NCBI GenBank assembly: GCA_903879715.1
Contig: CAIRMR010000096.1
Coordinates: 1 to 64,000 of the forward strand
Direction of reading: 5' to 3'
Origin: an uncultured Bacteroidales bacterium
Lineage (GTDB): Bacteria > Bacteroidota > Bacteroidia > Bacteroidales > UBA4417
DNA length: 64,000 nucleotides
A program made the translations under genes and the position numbers. Of this stretch, positions 35,442-44,632 are shown piece after piece. The notes under the pieces were generated by a model, which was not told the DNA's origin, searched no databases, and was given only the letters and a program-made list of their open reading frames with translations. The stretch's first letter is position 1; each line of letters begins with the position of its first letter.

Positions 35442-35936
35442 TTATTCATCTTCTTCCAAATCACTCTGATGCTCGATAATATACCGTTTGACAGCCTCAT
35501 TTCTGAACTCTGAATGCCTGATCTGCCCGCCGGTTCTGCCTATATACACCATTATTCCCGAGCTTATCAGCGAAAACGCTAATGTTAAAATGATCAGGAG
35601 GCGGATGGCCTTATCCTTTTTCCAGATACTGTATAATGAACTGGCAGCCAATAACCCTGCAGTAACCATAAGGTACATGCCCACTGTAGCAATGTTTTCG
35701 TGCCTGCTGATAAGGCTTTTAGCTATATCAGGAAATCCTCTCATTAATTCTTCGGCCGGGTTACCTGTCATATAAGCTACAATGGCTATTAAGGCCGCGA
35801 AAACAATGGTTCCCAGTCCACTGATTGTAACGCCCTGGTTTTTAAAAATCACTCCGGCAGCCAGTAAAGTTGTACCGATAATCGTCCCAACAATTGGAAA
35901 ATGATTGATCACCAAATGAATATAAGCCCAGTTCAT
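35442..35936 (-). CDS. Four-helix membrane protein, DUF2231-like
   Basis: Inner-membrane protein with four helices. The first, 'MNWAYIHLVINHFPIVGTIIGTTLL', contains the His residues in the 'IHLxxNHFPI' pattern of DUF2231 proteins, which suggests metal or haem contact. I start at 35936 (164 residues) because this removes ten residues before the first helix that look untranslated; a frame opens at 35966. 'GRTGGQIRHSE' and a Glu/Asp-rich tail end the protein. Function unknown. Confidence 0.8.
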   Translation of the reverse strand: MNWAYIHLVINHFPIVGTIIGTTLLAAGVIFKNQGVTISGLGTIVFAALIAIVAYMTGNPAEELMRGFPDIAKSLISRHENIATVGMYLMVTAGLLAASSLYSIWKKDKAIRLLIILTLAFSLISSGIMVYIGRTGGQIRHSEFRNEAVKRYIIEHQSDLEEDE

Positions 35937-36005
35937 AAAATTTATTTTTGAAAAAATGACTATCATTAAAACCAGAAACCGATTTCCTTATTTTATATTC
36001 AGTAA

Positions 36006-36013
36006 CAAATATA
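36006..36013 (-). promoter_or_regulatory. -7 box for the DUF2231-like gene
   Basis: CAAATATA is a perfect minus-strand TAnnTTTG, about 70 nt upstream of the preferred start. Confidence 0.4.
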
Positions 36014-36062
36014 AGTGATTTTTATATTAGACAGAGAGCGACTTGAAGTCGCGTCCTGACTA

Positions 36063-36098
36063 ATAAAAAACGGCTGCAGAATCTCTCCTGCAACCGTT
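36063..36098 (-). terminator. Intrinsic terminator of the DUF6600-like gene
   Basis: AACGGCTGCAG (36069-36079) pairs with CTGCAACCGTT (36088-36098), with one mismatch. The minus-strand tail is TTTTTTATT. It lies about 20 nt beyond the stop codon. Confidence 0.85.
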
Positions 36099-36119
36099 CT
36101 TCTTGTTTTCCTAATTCAA

Positions 36120-37589
36120 TTATCTCCTGTTTGGACTAACTGATGATCTGTTTTCGGAATTATTATCGGATTTCCGGCTTTCCTTTACAGTTTGTTTAAC
36201 TTCCTCTTTAGTCGTTTGCTTTCTATCTGTATTTTCAGTGCGTGAGTTTGACGAAGGTGATGCGTCCTGAGTTCTTTGTTCACGGGTTGGCTGAGCTACA
36301 GGAGTTTGCCTTTGTTGCGATTCGCGCGACGAATTGCTGTTTACATTTTCGCGGGCCGGAGCACTTGTTCGGGTCTGAGGGTTTTCCTGACTTTGAACTC
36401 TGTTGACGTTTCCAATCGGGCGATTCCCTTCTGTTACAGTAACATTATTTTTGCGATCAGGAGTTTCTCTTTGTGTTTCCATCGATGGACGAGTTGAATT
36501 CCTTTCGGGAGAAGCCTGGGATGAATTTCGTTTATCATTTCTGGTTTCCTTGTTTACCGGGCTGTTGCGCTGTTCAGGCTGAGTAGTAGTGCGCTGAGTT
36601 TCCTTAGAGTTCCTAACATCCTCATTTATTCTTGAGTTTGGAGCCTGTGTTGAAGTGCGTGGTTCTACTCTTGTTTCCCTGTTTGAATTATCATTACGTT
36701 GATATGGTTTCTGAGCATTCGTGCGGGTTTCAGTCCTGTTTTCACGGGTACGGTTTGCTCCGGGATCGTTAGTACGGGCATTGGTTTGTTCAATCTTTCG
36801 GCCTGTCCTGGCTTGTTCAACATTGCGGAATTCCGTTGGGCGAACATCCTTGCGATTGGCATCAACTGTCGGACGATAAACATTCAACCTGTTATTGTGA
36901 ACACTTGTTCTTTCAGGTCTTTGGCTTTCGGTTACCTCCATTCTCCGGACTTTACTTCTGCTGTATCTTTCAACATCATTAACGCGAGGTCCGTTATACC
37001 ATGTGTTGTGATTATTGTGATTGTTACCATCAACATAGACATTAGTAATGTGAGTGATGCGGTTTACATGTATCGGACGGTCGTAGATATAGTGGTTCCA
37101 GTTGTTTGAGCAGAATTGGTTTTGTGGTACAAAGGTCCACCATGGATCGGGAGCATACCAGTTGGATTGTACATAAACATTTGGTCCCATCGGAGCCCAG
37201 CCCCAGTAGTTATCATATGAACCCCAGCTAACCCAGGCGGGAGCCCATTCGTAACCGGGAATCCAGGTCCAGCCTAAATAATTATCAAAATCCCAGCGGC
37301 CATAGTGGAAGGTTGCCCAGCCCCAGTCGTAACCGGAAGCCCAGGTCCAGCCGTAGTCGGTATAAACCCAGTTACCATTTGAAGAGTATGGCCTGAAAGA
37401 TTCAGGGTTATCAAAATATGGGCGCCATACATATCCGTTGTCGGGTGAATAAATCCAATCTCCGTAAGGAGAAAGTTGATCGTAAAAAGTCTGTATCGAT
37501 ATGGTTATCTGTGAATTTCTGTATCTGTGTGCCTCAGCACTGAATACTATAACCATCGAAAGGAACAGGAATAAGGATATCTTTTTCAT
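36120..37589 (-). CDS. Secreted Trp/Tyr-rich protein (DUF6600-like) with a long low-complexity tail
   Basis: 489 residues. A signal peptide (about 1-20, ending 'SAEA') is followed by an aromatic domain of ~150 residues. That domain repeats W-x-W, 'YDWGWATFHYGRW' and 'YEWAPAWVSWG' patterns, as in DUF6600/WxxGxW-type proteins. From about residue 215 the chain becomes an Asn/Arg/Thr/Gln/Ser-rich, probably disordered region of ~270 residues with loose 'RNxxxETR' repeats. Strongly basic tail. Function unknown; a surface or polymer-binding role is a guess. It has its own terminator. Confidence 0.85.
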   Translation of the reverse strand: MKKISLFLFLSMVIVFSAEAHRYRNSQITISIQTFYDQLSPYGDWIYSPDNGYVWRPYFDNPESFRPYSSNGNWVYTDYGWTWASGYDWGWATFHYGRWDFDNYLGWTWIPGYEWAPAWVSWGSYDNYWGWAPMGPNVYVQSNWYAPDPWWTFVPQNQFCSNNWNHYIYDRPIHVNRITHITNVYVDGNNHNNHNTWYNGPRVNDVERYSRSKVRRMEVTESQRPERTSVHNNRLNVYRPTVDANRKDVRPTEFRNVEQARTGRKIEQTNARTNDPGANRTRENRTETRTNAQKPYQRNDNSNRETRVEPRTSTQAPNSRINEDVRNSKETQRTTTQPEQRNSPVNKETRNDKRNSSQASPERNSTRPSMETQRETPDRKNNVTVTEGNRPIGNVNRVQSQENPQTRTSAPARENVNSNSSRESQQRQTPVAQPTREQRTQDASPSSNSRTENTDRKQTTKEEVKQTVKESRKSDNNSENRSSVSPNRR

Positions 37590-37764
37590 GGCGGTAGAGA
37601 TTTGTAGCGTTATTTAAAAACCCTTTTATTAACAGTGGTTTCAGACAGTCTGTTATAAAGTGTGATGCAAAGCCCGTGCCATAATCGCAACTATAGAAGT
37701 AATTTATCCCGCAAGATGAAAAGATTGGATTTGAAAAAAGCTAAGCTAGCTGGTAATCAGCCAA

Positions 37765-37800
37765 ATAAAAAAACCGGAAGTTGAAAAATACTTCCGGTTT
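37765..37800 (-). terminator. Intrinsic terminator of dsbD
   Basis: AAACCGGAAGT (37771-37781) pairs perfectly with ACTTCCGGTTT (37790-37800). The minus-strand tail is a run of T. Confidence 0.9.
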
Positions 37801-37822
37801 CCAATAAATTTTAATGCAAATT

Positions 37823-39898
37823 TTATTTTAAATCCTTCTTTTTATTAAAGGCAGCTACTCCATCATCAAGGAATTTAACATAGGAAGCTATATCCAGGTC
37901 GTAAGCATGAGGCGTAACCAGGGAATTGCCGTCTCCATCCAGAATCACATAAAACGGCTGGGCATTCTGCCCAAACTTATCAATCTGGATTTCGGCATTT
38001 TTCTTTCCCAGCAACTTCACTTCACGACCAGCTTTGTTAGTGTACCATTCATCTTTAGGCATTTCAATCACTTTGTCATCGACATAAAGAGCAGCGATTA
38101 CAAAATTCTCACGCAATCGTTTCAATACCTGCGGATCGCTCCAAACGCGGTTTTCCATTTCACGGCAGTTGGTGCAGCCGTGGCCGGTAAAGTCAACAAA
38201 TACAGGCTTATTGAGAACTTTTGACGCTTTCAGAGCTTCGTCGTAATCGAAATATCCTTTCAGTCCATGCGGCAATTTTAATGCCGTATTCAGGTATTTG
38301 GGAGTTTCGGCAATATTTCCTTTGCTTTCAGTACCTCCGCTCCCACTGTTATCGCGTACGATAGCTGTTACATCAAAATCCTGGGTTTCCATCGGAGGCA
38401 GCCATCCTGAGATTCCTTTTAAAGGCGCGCCCCACAAACCAGGGATCAGGTAGATCACAAACGTGAATGTTGCTATAATAAGCATTAATCGCGGAAACGA
38501 TCTCACTACAGGATAATCGCTGTCGTGCGGGAACTTGATTTTCCCCAAGAGGTAAAAACCCATCATAGTGAAAATTACGATCCAGAAACCAAGGTAAATT
38601 TCGCGATCGAGGATTCCCCAATGGTAGGTTTGGTCAGGAATGTTAAGAAATTTAAGCGCAAATGCAAGTTCAATAAATCCTAATACAACCTTTACTGTAT
38701 TGAGCCAGCCGCCTGATTTAGGCAGCTTATTGAGCCATTGTGGAAACAAGGCAAACAAAGTAAATGGAATTGCGAAAGCCAGTGAAAATCCAAGCATCCC
38801 GATAATCGGCTTAAGTATTTGTCCACCGACTGATTCAACAAGAATGGTTCCTACAATTGGGCCGGTACAGCTAAATGAAACAAGCACCAGTGTAAAAGCC
38901 ATAAACACCGTGCCGATTGTGCCACCTTTATCCTCGGCCGAAACAGATTTGTTAACCAGCCAGTTCGGCATCGTGATTTCGAAATAGCCAAAGAACGAGG
39001 CTCCGAAAATCACAAATATGAGGAAGAAGAGTACATTTGGAATCCAGTGGGTACTGATCCAGTTACTGAATTCAGCTCCGAATAAAACGGCTACAAGGGT
39101 TCCGAAAAGTGTATAAATTGCGATGATGGAAAATCCATAAATGGATGCCTGAATCTTTCCGTTGGAACCCGATTTCATAAAGTATGAAACCGTCATTGGA
39201 ATCATAGGGAAGACACAGGGTGTAAGAATTGCAATTAATCCTGCGCCAAAGGCAAGGATGAAAAACAGCCATAAAGGGGTTTTGCCGTCATCAATAGGCT
39301 TGGAATTATCTACTGCTGCGGTAGTTGCTGTTGAATCAGCCTGTGCAGTTACCACTGAATCAGATGTTTTCACCTGAGCAGTATCAGACTTATTTGCCGT
39401 AACCTGTGCAATTAACGTTTTTGATCCTGCAAGATCGAAACTAAAAACCTTTGTATCTGAAATGCAGCTTTTATTGTCACAAGCCTGATAATCAATTTCC
39501 CCGGTAATTTTCACCGGCTGGTTGCTCAGAATTTTAACTTTTTGTACGAAAACAGCCTGCATCGCAAAATAGCTGACTTTCATTTCGAACATTTCATCGT
39601 ATTCCTCTAATGGTTTTGACTCAGCAACCTTTCCTAACAATAGAAAGCCTTTGTTTTTATCAAATTTAAAAACAGTGGGTAGCGGTCCATCAGGGGGCAG
39701 CTTCTGCGAATATAAATGCCAGGTAGCATCTATTTTAGTTATGAATTGCAATTCAGCAATAGTATCATTGATCCTGTTAGCTTTAAACGACCACTTTACA
39801 GGTTCCTGCAATTGCGAAAACGCTGAAACACCAAACAGAAGATTAAGTATAAAAGTCAGCATCAGTGCTTTGCCAACGCGAAAGTTTTTTTTATTCAT
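37823..39898 (-). CDS. dsbD: Thiol:disulfide interchange protein DsbD
   Basis: Carries electrons from cytoplasmic thioredoxin across the inner membrane to periplasmic thiols. I start at 39898 (691 residues), where a signal peptide begins ('MNKKNFRVGKALMLTFILNL'); a frame opens at 39976. An N-terminal DsbD-alpha-like domain has 'YQACDNKSCI'. Eight or nine helices follow from about residue 205, with the redox Cys in 'LTPCVFPMIPMTVSYFM' and 'SFSCTGPIVGTIL'. The C-terminal thioredoxin domain has the active site 'GHGCTNCREME'. All three cysteine pairs are present. Confidence 0.95.
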   Translation of the reverse strand: MNKKNFRVGKALMLTFILNLLFGVSAFSQLQEPVKWSFKANRINDTIAELQFITKIDATWHLYSQKLPPDGPLPTVFKFDKNKGFLLLGKVAESKPLEEYDEMFEMKVSYFAMQAVFVQKVKILSNQPVKITGEIDYQACDNKSCISDTKVFSFDLAGSKTLIAQVTANKSDTAQVKTSDSVVTAQADSTATTAAVDNSKPIDDGKTPLWLFFILAFGAGLIAILTPCVFPMIPMTVSYFMKSGSNGKIQASIYGFSIIAIYTLFGTLVAVLFGAEFSNWISTHWIPNVLFFLIFVIFGASFFGYFEITMPNWLVNKSVSAEDKGGTIGTVFMAFTLVLVSFSCTGPIVGTILVESVGGQILKPIIGMLGFSLAFAIPFTLFALFPQWLNKLPKSGGWLNTVKVVLGFIELAFALKFLNIPDQTYHWGILDREIYLGFWIVIFTMMGFYLLGKIKFPHDSDYPVVRSFPRLMLIIATFTFVIYLIPGLWGAPLKGISGWLPPMETQDFDVTAIVRDNSGSGGTESKGNIAETPKYLNTALKLPHGLKGYFDYDEALKASKVLNKPVFVDFTGHGCTNCREMENRVWSDPQVLKRLRENFVIAALYVDDKVIEMPKDEWYTNKAGREVKLLGKKNAEIQIDKFGQNAQPFYVILDGDGNSLVTPHAYDLDIASYVKFLDDGVAAFNKKKDLK

Positions 39899-39948
39899 TG
39901 AAATGATAGGATTAGGAAGATCAAAGTAATGCCTTTTTAGGCACAAGG

Positions 39949-39956
39949 CAAAATTA
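39949..39956 (-). promoter_or_regulatory. -7 box for dsbD
   Basis: CAAAATTA is a perfect minus-strand TAnnTTTG, 50 nt upstream of the preferred start. It lies inside the region that the longer frame would translate, which supports the shorter protein. Confidence 0.45.
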
Positions 39957-40061
39957 TTAATAATTGAACAAGGCACTACAGCTTTGTAATAGAATTAATT
40001 AAGAAAACAATTGAAATTGAACAATTGTTTTATTGACAAATACACGAATTAATACATTTGA

Positions 40062-41447
40062 TTATCCAAAGAGCATGCAACATCCTGAAGATGGCTCGGC
40101 TTCAGCAATGTCGTCAGCAGAAATGAGAATATATGCACTTTTAGTTTTAGAAGTAATGCGATAACGATTATCAATTCTTTTTCCAATAACCCAGACAATA
40201 TCATTTCCTGAAATGAGTAACCAGGTTTTCTCTTTTTCGGCAAGGGAGAACTTCTGGTCGATAAAAAAATCACTCAACTTTTTCCTGCCTTTCAAACCAA
40301 GAGGAATAAACCAGTCTCCTTTTTCCCATTTTCGAAGTTGAAGCGGAAATATAAGTTTATCCAGGTCAATGCATGCAATGGATGACTTACCCATCGGAAG
40401 ATCAATAACCACATCGGTTTCATAGGCACACAGGCTTATCGGTTTTTCCAACTCTGTAATTCCTTTATTTAAAGGATAGATTTCACTTTGAGCCGGCTCT
40501 GATGCTAATTCAGTTAATGGCTGGATAATAAAGTTCTCGCGATCACGCAAAAGGCGGTGAGTAGGCGAATAGAAAACTTTCCCGGAGAATGTATCGAGAG
40601 AGTGTACAATTTCTTTTACCACTGAAAATGTAAACCCAAAAGGCTTGAGCAATTCGAACAGGTAAGTATCATGAGGCTCGTATTCGTAAACCCAGTCAAT
40701 CGAAATAAGGATTCCTTCGGCGGTATGCTGAACAAGGTCGGCGGTTATTCCGGCTATATGATTGTGGTAAATGGATTCAACTTCACGGAGATGGCTGATG
40801 CTTTCGTTGAGCTTGTAACTGAATTGGGGATTAATTTTATACAGTTCCGAAAGTACATCCAGTCGGAGTTTGTTACGAAGGTATTTTCGGCTTTTATTGG
40901 AACTGTCATCGTGCCAGGCAAGATTCATATCCAGCGCAAACGACATGATTTTTTCACGGGTGGTGAACATCAGGGGCCGGATGATTTTTCCTTGTTTTGG
41001 CATAATACCGTGCATTCCGCTGATACCGGTGCCCCGCAAAAGATTGATAAAAAAAGTTTCGGCCTGATCGTCCAGATGGTGAGCCGTTGCTACATAACTA
41101 TATCCATTTTCATTAACGATTTCATCGAACCATGCATAGCGAAGGTCACGCGCAGCCATCTGAATCGAAACTTTGTGATCGGCAGCGTATTGTTTAGTAG
41201 TAAAAATTTTGCTGTAGAATGGAACGTCCATCTTACCAGCCAGATTCTTCACAAATGCTTCATCACCATCGGATTCCACTCCTCGTAATCCAAAATTAAC
41301 ATGCGCGATACCGAAATTATACCCGGCATCCTTAAACAGTTGCACCATGACAATTGAATCCACTCCCCCACTCACAGCAAGCAAAACACGATCTGACTGA
41401 TCGAATAATCCTGAAAATTTAATATACGCTTTGAAAGCCTGTAACAT
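40062..41447 (-). CDS. tilS: tRNA(Ile)-lysidine synthetase
   Basis: Essential enzyme that converts C34 of the CAU-anticodon tRNA-Ile to lysidine with ATP. The PP-loop SGGVDS is at residues 26-31. 'YVATAHHLDDQAETFFINLLRGTGISG' and 'IRPLMFTTREKI' complete the N-terminal domain. The C-terminal TilS domain includes 'RKWEKGDWFIPLGLKGRKKLSDFFIDQK', which is diagnostic. Length 461 is normal. A perfect -7 box lies only five nucleotides before the ATG, so the transcript may be leaderless. Confidence 0.96.
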   Translation of the reverse strand: MLQAFKAYIKFSGLFDQSDRVLLAVSGGVDSIVMVQLFKDAGYNFGIAHVNFGLRGVESDGDEAFVKNLAGKMDVPFYSKIFTTKQYAADHKVSIQMAARDLRYAWFDEIVNENGYSYVATAHHLDDQAETFFINLLRGTGISGMHGIMPKQGKIIRPLMFTTREKIMSFALDMNLAWHDDSSNKSRKYLRNKLRLDVLSELYKINPQFSYKLNESISHLREVESIYHNHIAGITADLVQHTAEGILISIDWVYEYEPHDTYLFELLKPFGFTFSVVKEIVHSLDTFSGKVFYSPTHRLLRDRENFIIQPLTELASEPAQSEIYPLNKGITELEKPISLCAYETDVVIDLPMGKSSIACIDLDKLIFPLQLRKWEKGDWFIPLGLKGRKKLSDFFIDQKFSLAEKEKTWLLISGNDIVWVIGKRIDNRYRITSKTKSAYILISADDIAEAEPSSGCCMLFG

Positions 41448-41452
41448 ATGTA

Positions 41453-41460
41453 CAAATGTA
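41453..41460 (-). promoter_or_regulatory. -7 box immediately before tilS
   Basis: CAAATGTA is TACATTTG on the minus strand, a perfect TAnnTTTG that ends five nucleotides before the tilS ATG. Confidence 0.5.
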
Positions 41461-41527
41461 CATTATTTTTTAGATCACAAGCTGCTTATGAAATTTAGAA
41501 ACTCTCTAAATAGAACAAGGGTTACGA

Positions 41528-41689
41528 CTAGGAATGTCCCCCAATAATAATCCTCATAATTTTAAGATTAAGCACAAAAAAGCGAACAATCTGCCAGGGG
41601 AAAAATTTGCGCCAGAAACGCGTATTCCCGGTTGGAACAGGAGGGTATGCTTCGTCTTTATATCCTTTAACTATATTTTTCTTTATCAT
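41528..41689 (-). CDS. 53-residue basic protein beside the SQR-like gene
   Basis: A short reading frame that a 60-codon cut-off misses. It begins 'MIKKNIVKGYKDEAYPPVP', has an aromatic/basic centre 'TRFWRKFFPWQIVRFFVLN', and ends 'RIIIGGHS'. The composition is protein-like (ordered aromatic, Pro and Gly placement, amphipathic C-terminal half), and it starts with ATG 55 nt after the SQR-like stop on the same strand. I infer a real small gene, possibly a membrane-peripheral partner of the flavoprotein. No named family is recognised. Confidence 0.65.
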   Translation of the reverse strand: MIKKNIVKGYKDEAYPPVPTGNTRFWRKFFPWQIVRFFVLNLKIMRIIIGGHS

Positions 41690-41744
41690 TTTCAGGAGGA
41701 ATTAGGCTGTTAGACTGTTAGTGAAATAAAATTACATTTTGAGC

Positions 41745-43202
41745 TTATTCAGGTATCAACCACCAGAATGGCAAGGCTTTAGCCTTATAAATAAACATAA
41801 AATGCAAAACAAGTTTAATCCAATGTCCAGCCAGCCCGGGTTCGCCCATGGTATAGCTTAGATCACGGCCCCATTGAGGAAATTTTTCATAATCAGGCAC
41901 AACAGGAAAGACGGTCATGGTAGCAGCCATGCCATCGCGTAAGCCATAACCTGACGAAATGATACAAGCGGCACCCATTTTACCCATCGAAGCTTTATGC
42001 TTCATCTCTTTGCTGCCTGTTTTAATACGTTCAGCAACATTCAATGCAACAACTTTTCCCATAATCCCTGATGGCATACCTGTGCGGGGCGGTGTCGGGA
42101 AAATTGCCAGCCCGTTTTTATTAGTCATAGGTTTCGAAATGGCATGTGGAGGCGCAAACGCTATTCCGGCCGCAAAAATATTATCATACTTAGGATTTTG
42201 ATAAACTGATGGCCAATCGGCAACTGACCAGTCTTCAAATTCTTTTGGTTTATAATCAGCATCTACTTTCATAAAACCACTGGGTGCGAACAGATCAGAT
42301 GTGATTTCGGCACCATCTTTGGCAAATGCCTTAATTCCCACTCCGGCAAATGCGGGAATAAGCATGGCAAAATCGAAATCCTGCACATGTATTTCGCCAT
42401 CAAGTGTCTGGTAATGCGCCTTTCCCTGTTCAAGTTTTGTAATTCCCGCGCGCTTGATCCATTTAATACCATATTCGGAGAGAATGGATTCTGAAAAAAT
42501 CCGGGTTGAAGTCACATAACCGCCTTTTTTGATAAAAGCGCCACCCATCCCGAAATCACCTACTTCGTATTCGTTGGTGATCCACGTGATCTCAGCCATA
42601 TCGTTGAGTTTCCGCTTGTTTATTTCAAAAGCCACATTCAAGGCATATTCAAAAGCCGCTCCCTGGCAAGTAGCAGTAGGATGCCCGGTACCAATCAGGA
42701 ATCGTTGTTTTTCGCCTTTCGCCATTTTATCGAGGGATAGCTGTAGCTTTTCCCATGCATGCCCTGCATGTAAGTATGTGCAAACTGATTCGCTGTAACC
42801 TTCAGGGCCCAGACCTTCGGTTGCTCCAAAATTAAGTTTGGGACCGGTAGCATTTATCAGGAAATCATATTCTATTTTATCCGTTTGCCCAAGTTTATAG
42901 TGGCCAGTGTACTCAATAGCAACATAGGGTCTTGAAATATCTGTATCGCCTTCGGGAAACAAAGCAGTAGCTTTCGCTTGTTTATAGTCAATACCTAGTT
43001 TTTTATAAACAGGCGCTAATTCGAAAGTGACATTCTTTGCGGTCATCTGGCCTATACCTACCCATATATTGGAAGGAATCCACTGGTATTTTGTGTTAGG
43101 ACTTATAACGATTACCTCATGTTTACGCCCTAGTTTACGTTTTACAATCTGCGCAGCAGTGTGTCCGGCAATACCGGCACCAAGAATTACAACCTTTGAC
43201 AT
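41745..43202 (-). CDS. Sulfide:quinone oxidoreductase-like FAD-dependent protein
   Basis: Membrane-associated flavoprotein of the SQR/NDH-2 superfamily. I start at 43202 (485 residues), directly before the FAD motif 'VVILGAGIAGHTAA'; a frame opens at 43235. 'YDFLINATGPKLNFG' and 'DNIFAAGIAF' are the usual second FAD regions. Cysteines at 'ESVCTYL', 'TATCQGAAFEYA' and 'MGAACIISSGYGL' are placed like the three SQR redox cysteines. A C-terminal amphipathic stretch ('HWIKLVLHFMFIYKAKALPFWWLIPE') should bind the membrane. Sulfide as substrate is likely but unproven. Confidence 0.88.
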   Translation of the reverse strand: MSKVVILGAGIAGHTAAQIVKRKLGRKHEVIVISPNTKYQWIPSNIWVGIGQMTAKNVTFELAPVYKKLGIDYKQAKATALFPEGDTDISRPYVAIEYTGHYKLGQTDKIEYDFLINATGPKLNFGATEGLGPEGYSESVCTYLHAGHAWEKLQLSLDKMAKGEKQRFLIGTGHPTATCQGAAFEYALNVAFEINKRKLNDMAEITWITNEYEVGDFGMGGAFIKKGGYVTSTRIFSESILSEYGIKWIKRAGITKLEQGKAHYQTLDGEIHVQDFDFAMLIPAFAGVGIKAFAKDGAEITSDLFAPSGFMKVDADYKPKEFEDWSVADWPSVYQNPKYDNIFAAGIAFAPPHAISKPMTNKNGLAIFPTPPRTGMPSGIMGKVVALNVAERIKTGSKEMKHKASMGKMGAACIISSGYGLRDGMAATMTVFPVVPDYEKFPQWGRDLSYTMGEPGLAGHWIKLVLHFMFIYKAKALPFWWLIPE

Positions 43203-43347
43203 AATTAACTGATTAAAAACAGATAAAGATATCAATAAATTAAATATAAATAAGCAAGATAAAAAAATAAGATTTTCTGCAAATCAATATTTCTGCCCGC
43301 CAGAAATCATTTTACTATAAAAGAAGAAACAAGGCACAAAGAAAAGG

Positions 43348-43962
43348 TCAAAACTTCATGCGCTTGATTTTCTTTTCATAATAATTTTTTCCTTCTTCAG
43401 TACAGATGCCACGGATAAATGTATCAAACATCACATCAAAAAGTACAGAGAATGAAATGCCTTCGTTTGGAAAAAAGTCAGGGTTGTGAATATCGATAAG
43501 CCGGCTCATGTATATCCGGGCAACAAGTTCAGTACTCAGATCATGACGGTACATACCCTGTTGCATTCCTATTTCGAAATTTGATTTGATTTTGGCGTTT
43601 ACAAAACTGATACGCTTTTCGACAAATTTCTGCCGCACTTCAGGAAATCTGGATCGTAAATCAAAAGTTATACTCGGCAAAATATAGTCAAACTTGTCGT
43701 TTATCTCTTTGCTTACAACCAATAGGTCATCAATCGAGTTAGTCCCCTCAAAATCAAATTCCGAGAAAATATTTTCCAGATTCTGCTGCTCAAAATTCAA
43801 AATTTCCTCCACCAACCCGGCTTCTGAGCCAAAAGTATTCACCAGAGTAGCTATTGGCAGGTTCAGTTCTTTGGCAAGATTCTGAAATGTAAATTCATTC
43901 GATTTATAGCCGGAAAGTAATTTCCGTACATCTTCAACCAGAGGAAAGTTGGAATCGCGCAT
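43348..43962 (-). CDS. TetR/AcrR-like transcriptional regulator
   Basis: 204-residue protein with a helix-turn-helix at about residues 22-50 ('FTFQNLAKELNLPIATLVNTFGSEAGLVEEIL'), followed by an all-helical ligand/dimer domain, as in TetR proteins. The N-terminal helix is more diverged than usual ('VEDVRKLLSGYKSNEFT'). Its nearest neighbour is the leftward SQR-like gene 113 bp downstream, which it might control. The ligand is unknown. Confidence 0.8.
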   Translation of the reverse strand: MRDSNFPLVEDVRKLLSGYKSNEFTFQNLAKELNLPIATLVNTFGSEAGLVEEILNFEQQNLENIFSEFDFEGTNSIDDLLVVSKEINDKFDYILPSITFDLRSRFPEVRQKFVEKRISFVNAKIKSNFEIGMQQGMYRHDLSTELVARIYMSRLIDIHNPDFFPNEGISFSVLFDVMFDTFIRGICTEEGKNYYEKKIKRMKF

Positions 43963-44226
43963 AATTTATAATTGAGTACTGAGCCTGACTTAAGAATAGG
44001 AGTGACAAACTTTTTTGAAATGGGCCAAAATGATTTAAAAGGGTAATAAGTCACTAATTAGTTAAAGGAACAAAGAAACTGCTTCCACAACCCTGGTATT
44101 TATTCTTAATCAGTTTTGGGGAAAGAAGTATAAACTTACATTCAGCTGCAAATTGGTAAGGCAAAGAATAAAGTTTTAAAATCTATCAGCACCATTCCAG
44201 GAAATAATCAGTATGCTCTTTTTTGA

Positions 44227-44241
44227 TTCCCACAAAAGTAT
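44227..44241 (-). promoter_or_regulatory. Leftward -7 box, second copy of a 15-nt context
   Basis: CAAAAGTA (44233-44240) lies within TTCCCACAAAAGTAT, identical to 315-329. Confidence 0.4.
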
Positions 44242-44579
44242 GAAAATATTACTTCCATTCGACTGTATGTAAAATCTTAAGCAATATTCTGATATTCATT
44301 TATATATACTGGCTTTTCTTTGACAATATTTATTTAGAAAAATTATTGTTTCATTGCCGGCAAGCGCAATCTTTAAGTTAAAATGTTGAAGTAATAACAG
44401 AACCAGAAACAAGGACCTTCGGAAATAGGTTTCAGAGAACAATCAATAGTAAAATTCGAATAAGAAGTTTTGCCGTAAATGAAATTAAGCTGTCTGAAAT
44501 CAACTTCAATAAATGGAGTATATCTTATTAGCTTATTTTGTAATTTAAAGAATTAACAGCGACTGTTGACTAATAACAT

Positions 44580-44587
44580 TACCTTTG
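44580..44587 (+). promoter_or_regulatory. -7 box for pfkA
   Basis: TACCTTTG, a perfect TAnnTTTG 45 nt upstream of the preferred start. Confidence 0.5.
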
Positions 44588-44632
44588 TAAATACATAATG
44601 AATTCAAAAAGATGACTCTTTCGACCCGTGGA

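Larger units (their letters stand above)
43963..44632. other. 670-bp AT-rich divergent intergenic region
   Basis: It holds no supportable ORF. It contains a leftward -7 box (44233-44240) in a 15-nt context identical to 315-329, and a rightward -7 box for pfkA (44580-44587). The leftward box would give the regulator mRNA a leader of about 270 nt. Confidence 0.55.

Noticed and set aside
40671-41288. 205-residue frame opposite tilS
   Set aside because: Antisense shadow of a strongly supported gene; no domain, and composition follows the reverse complement of tilS.
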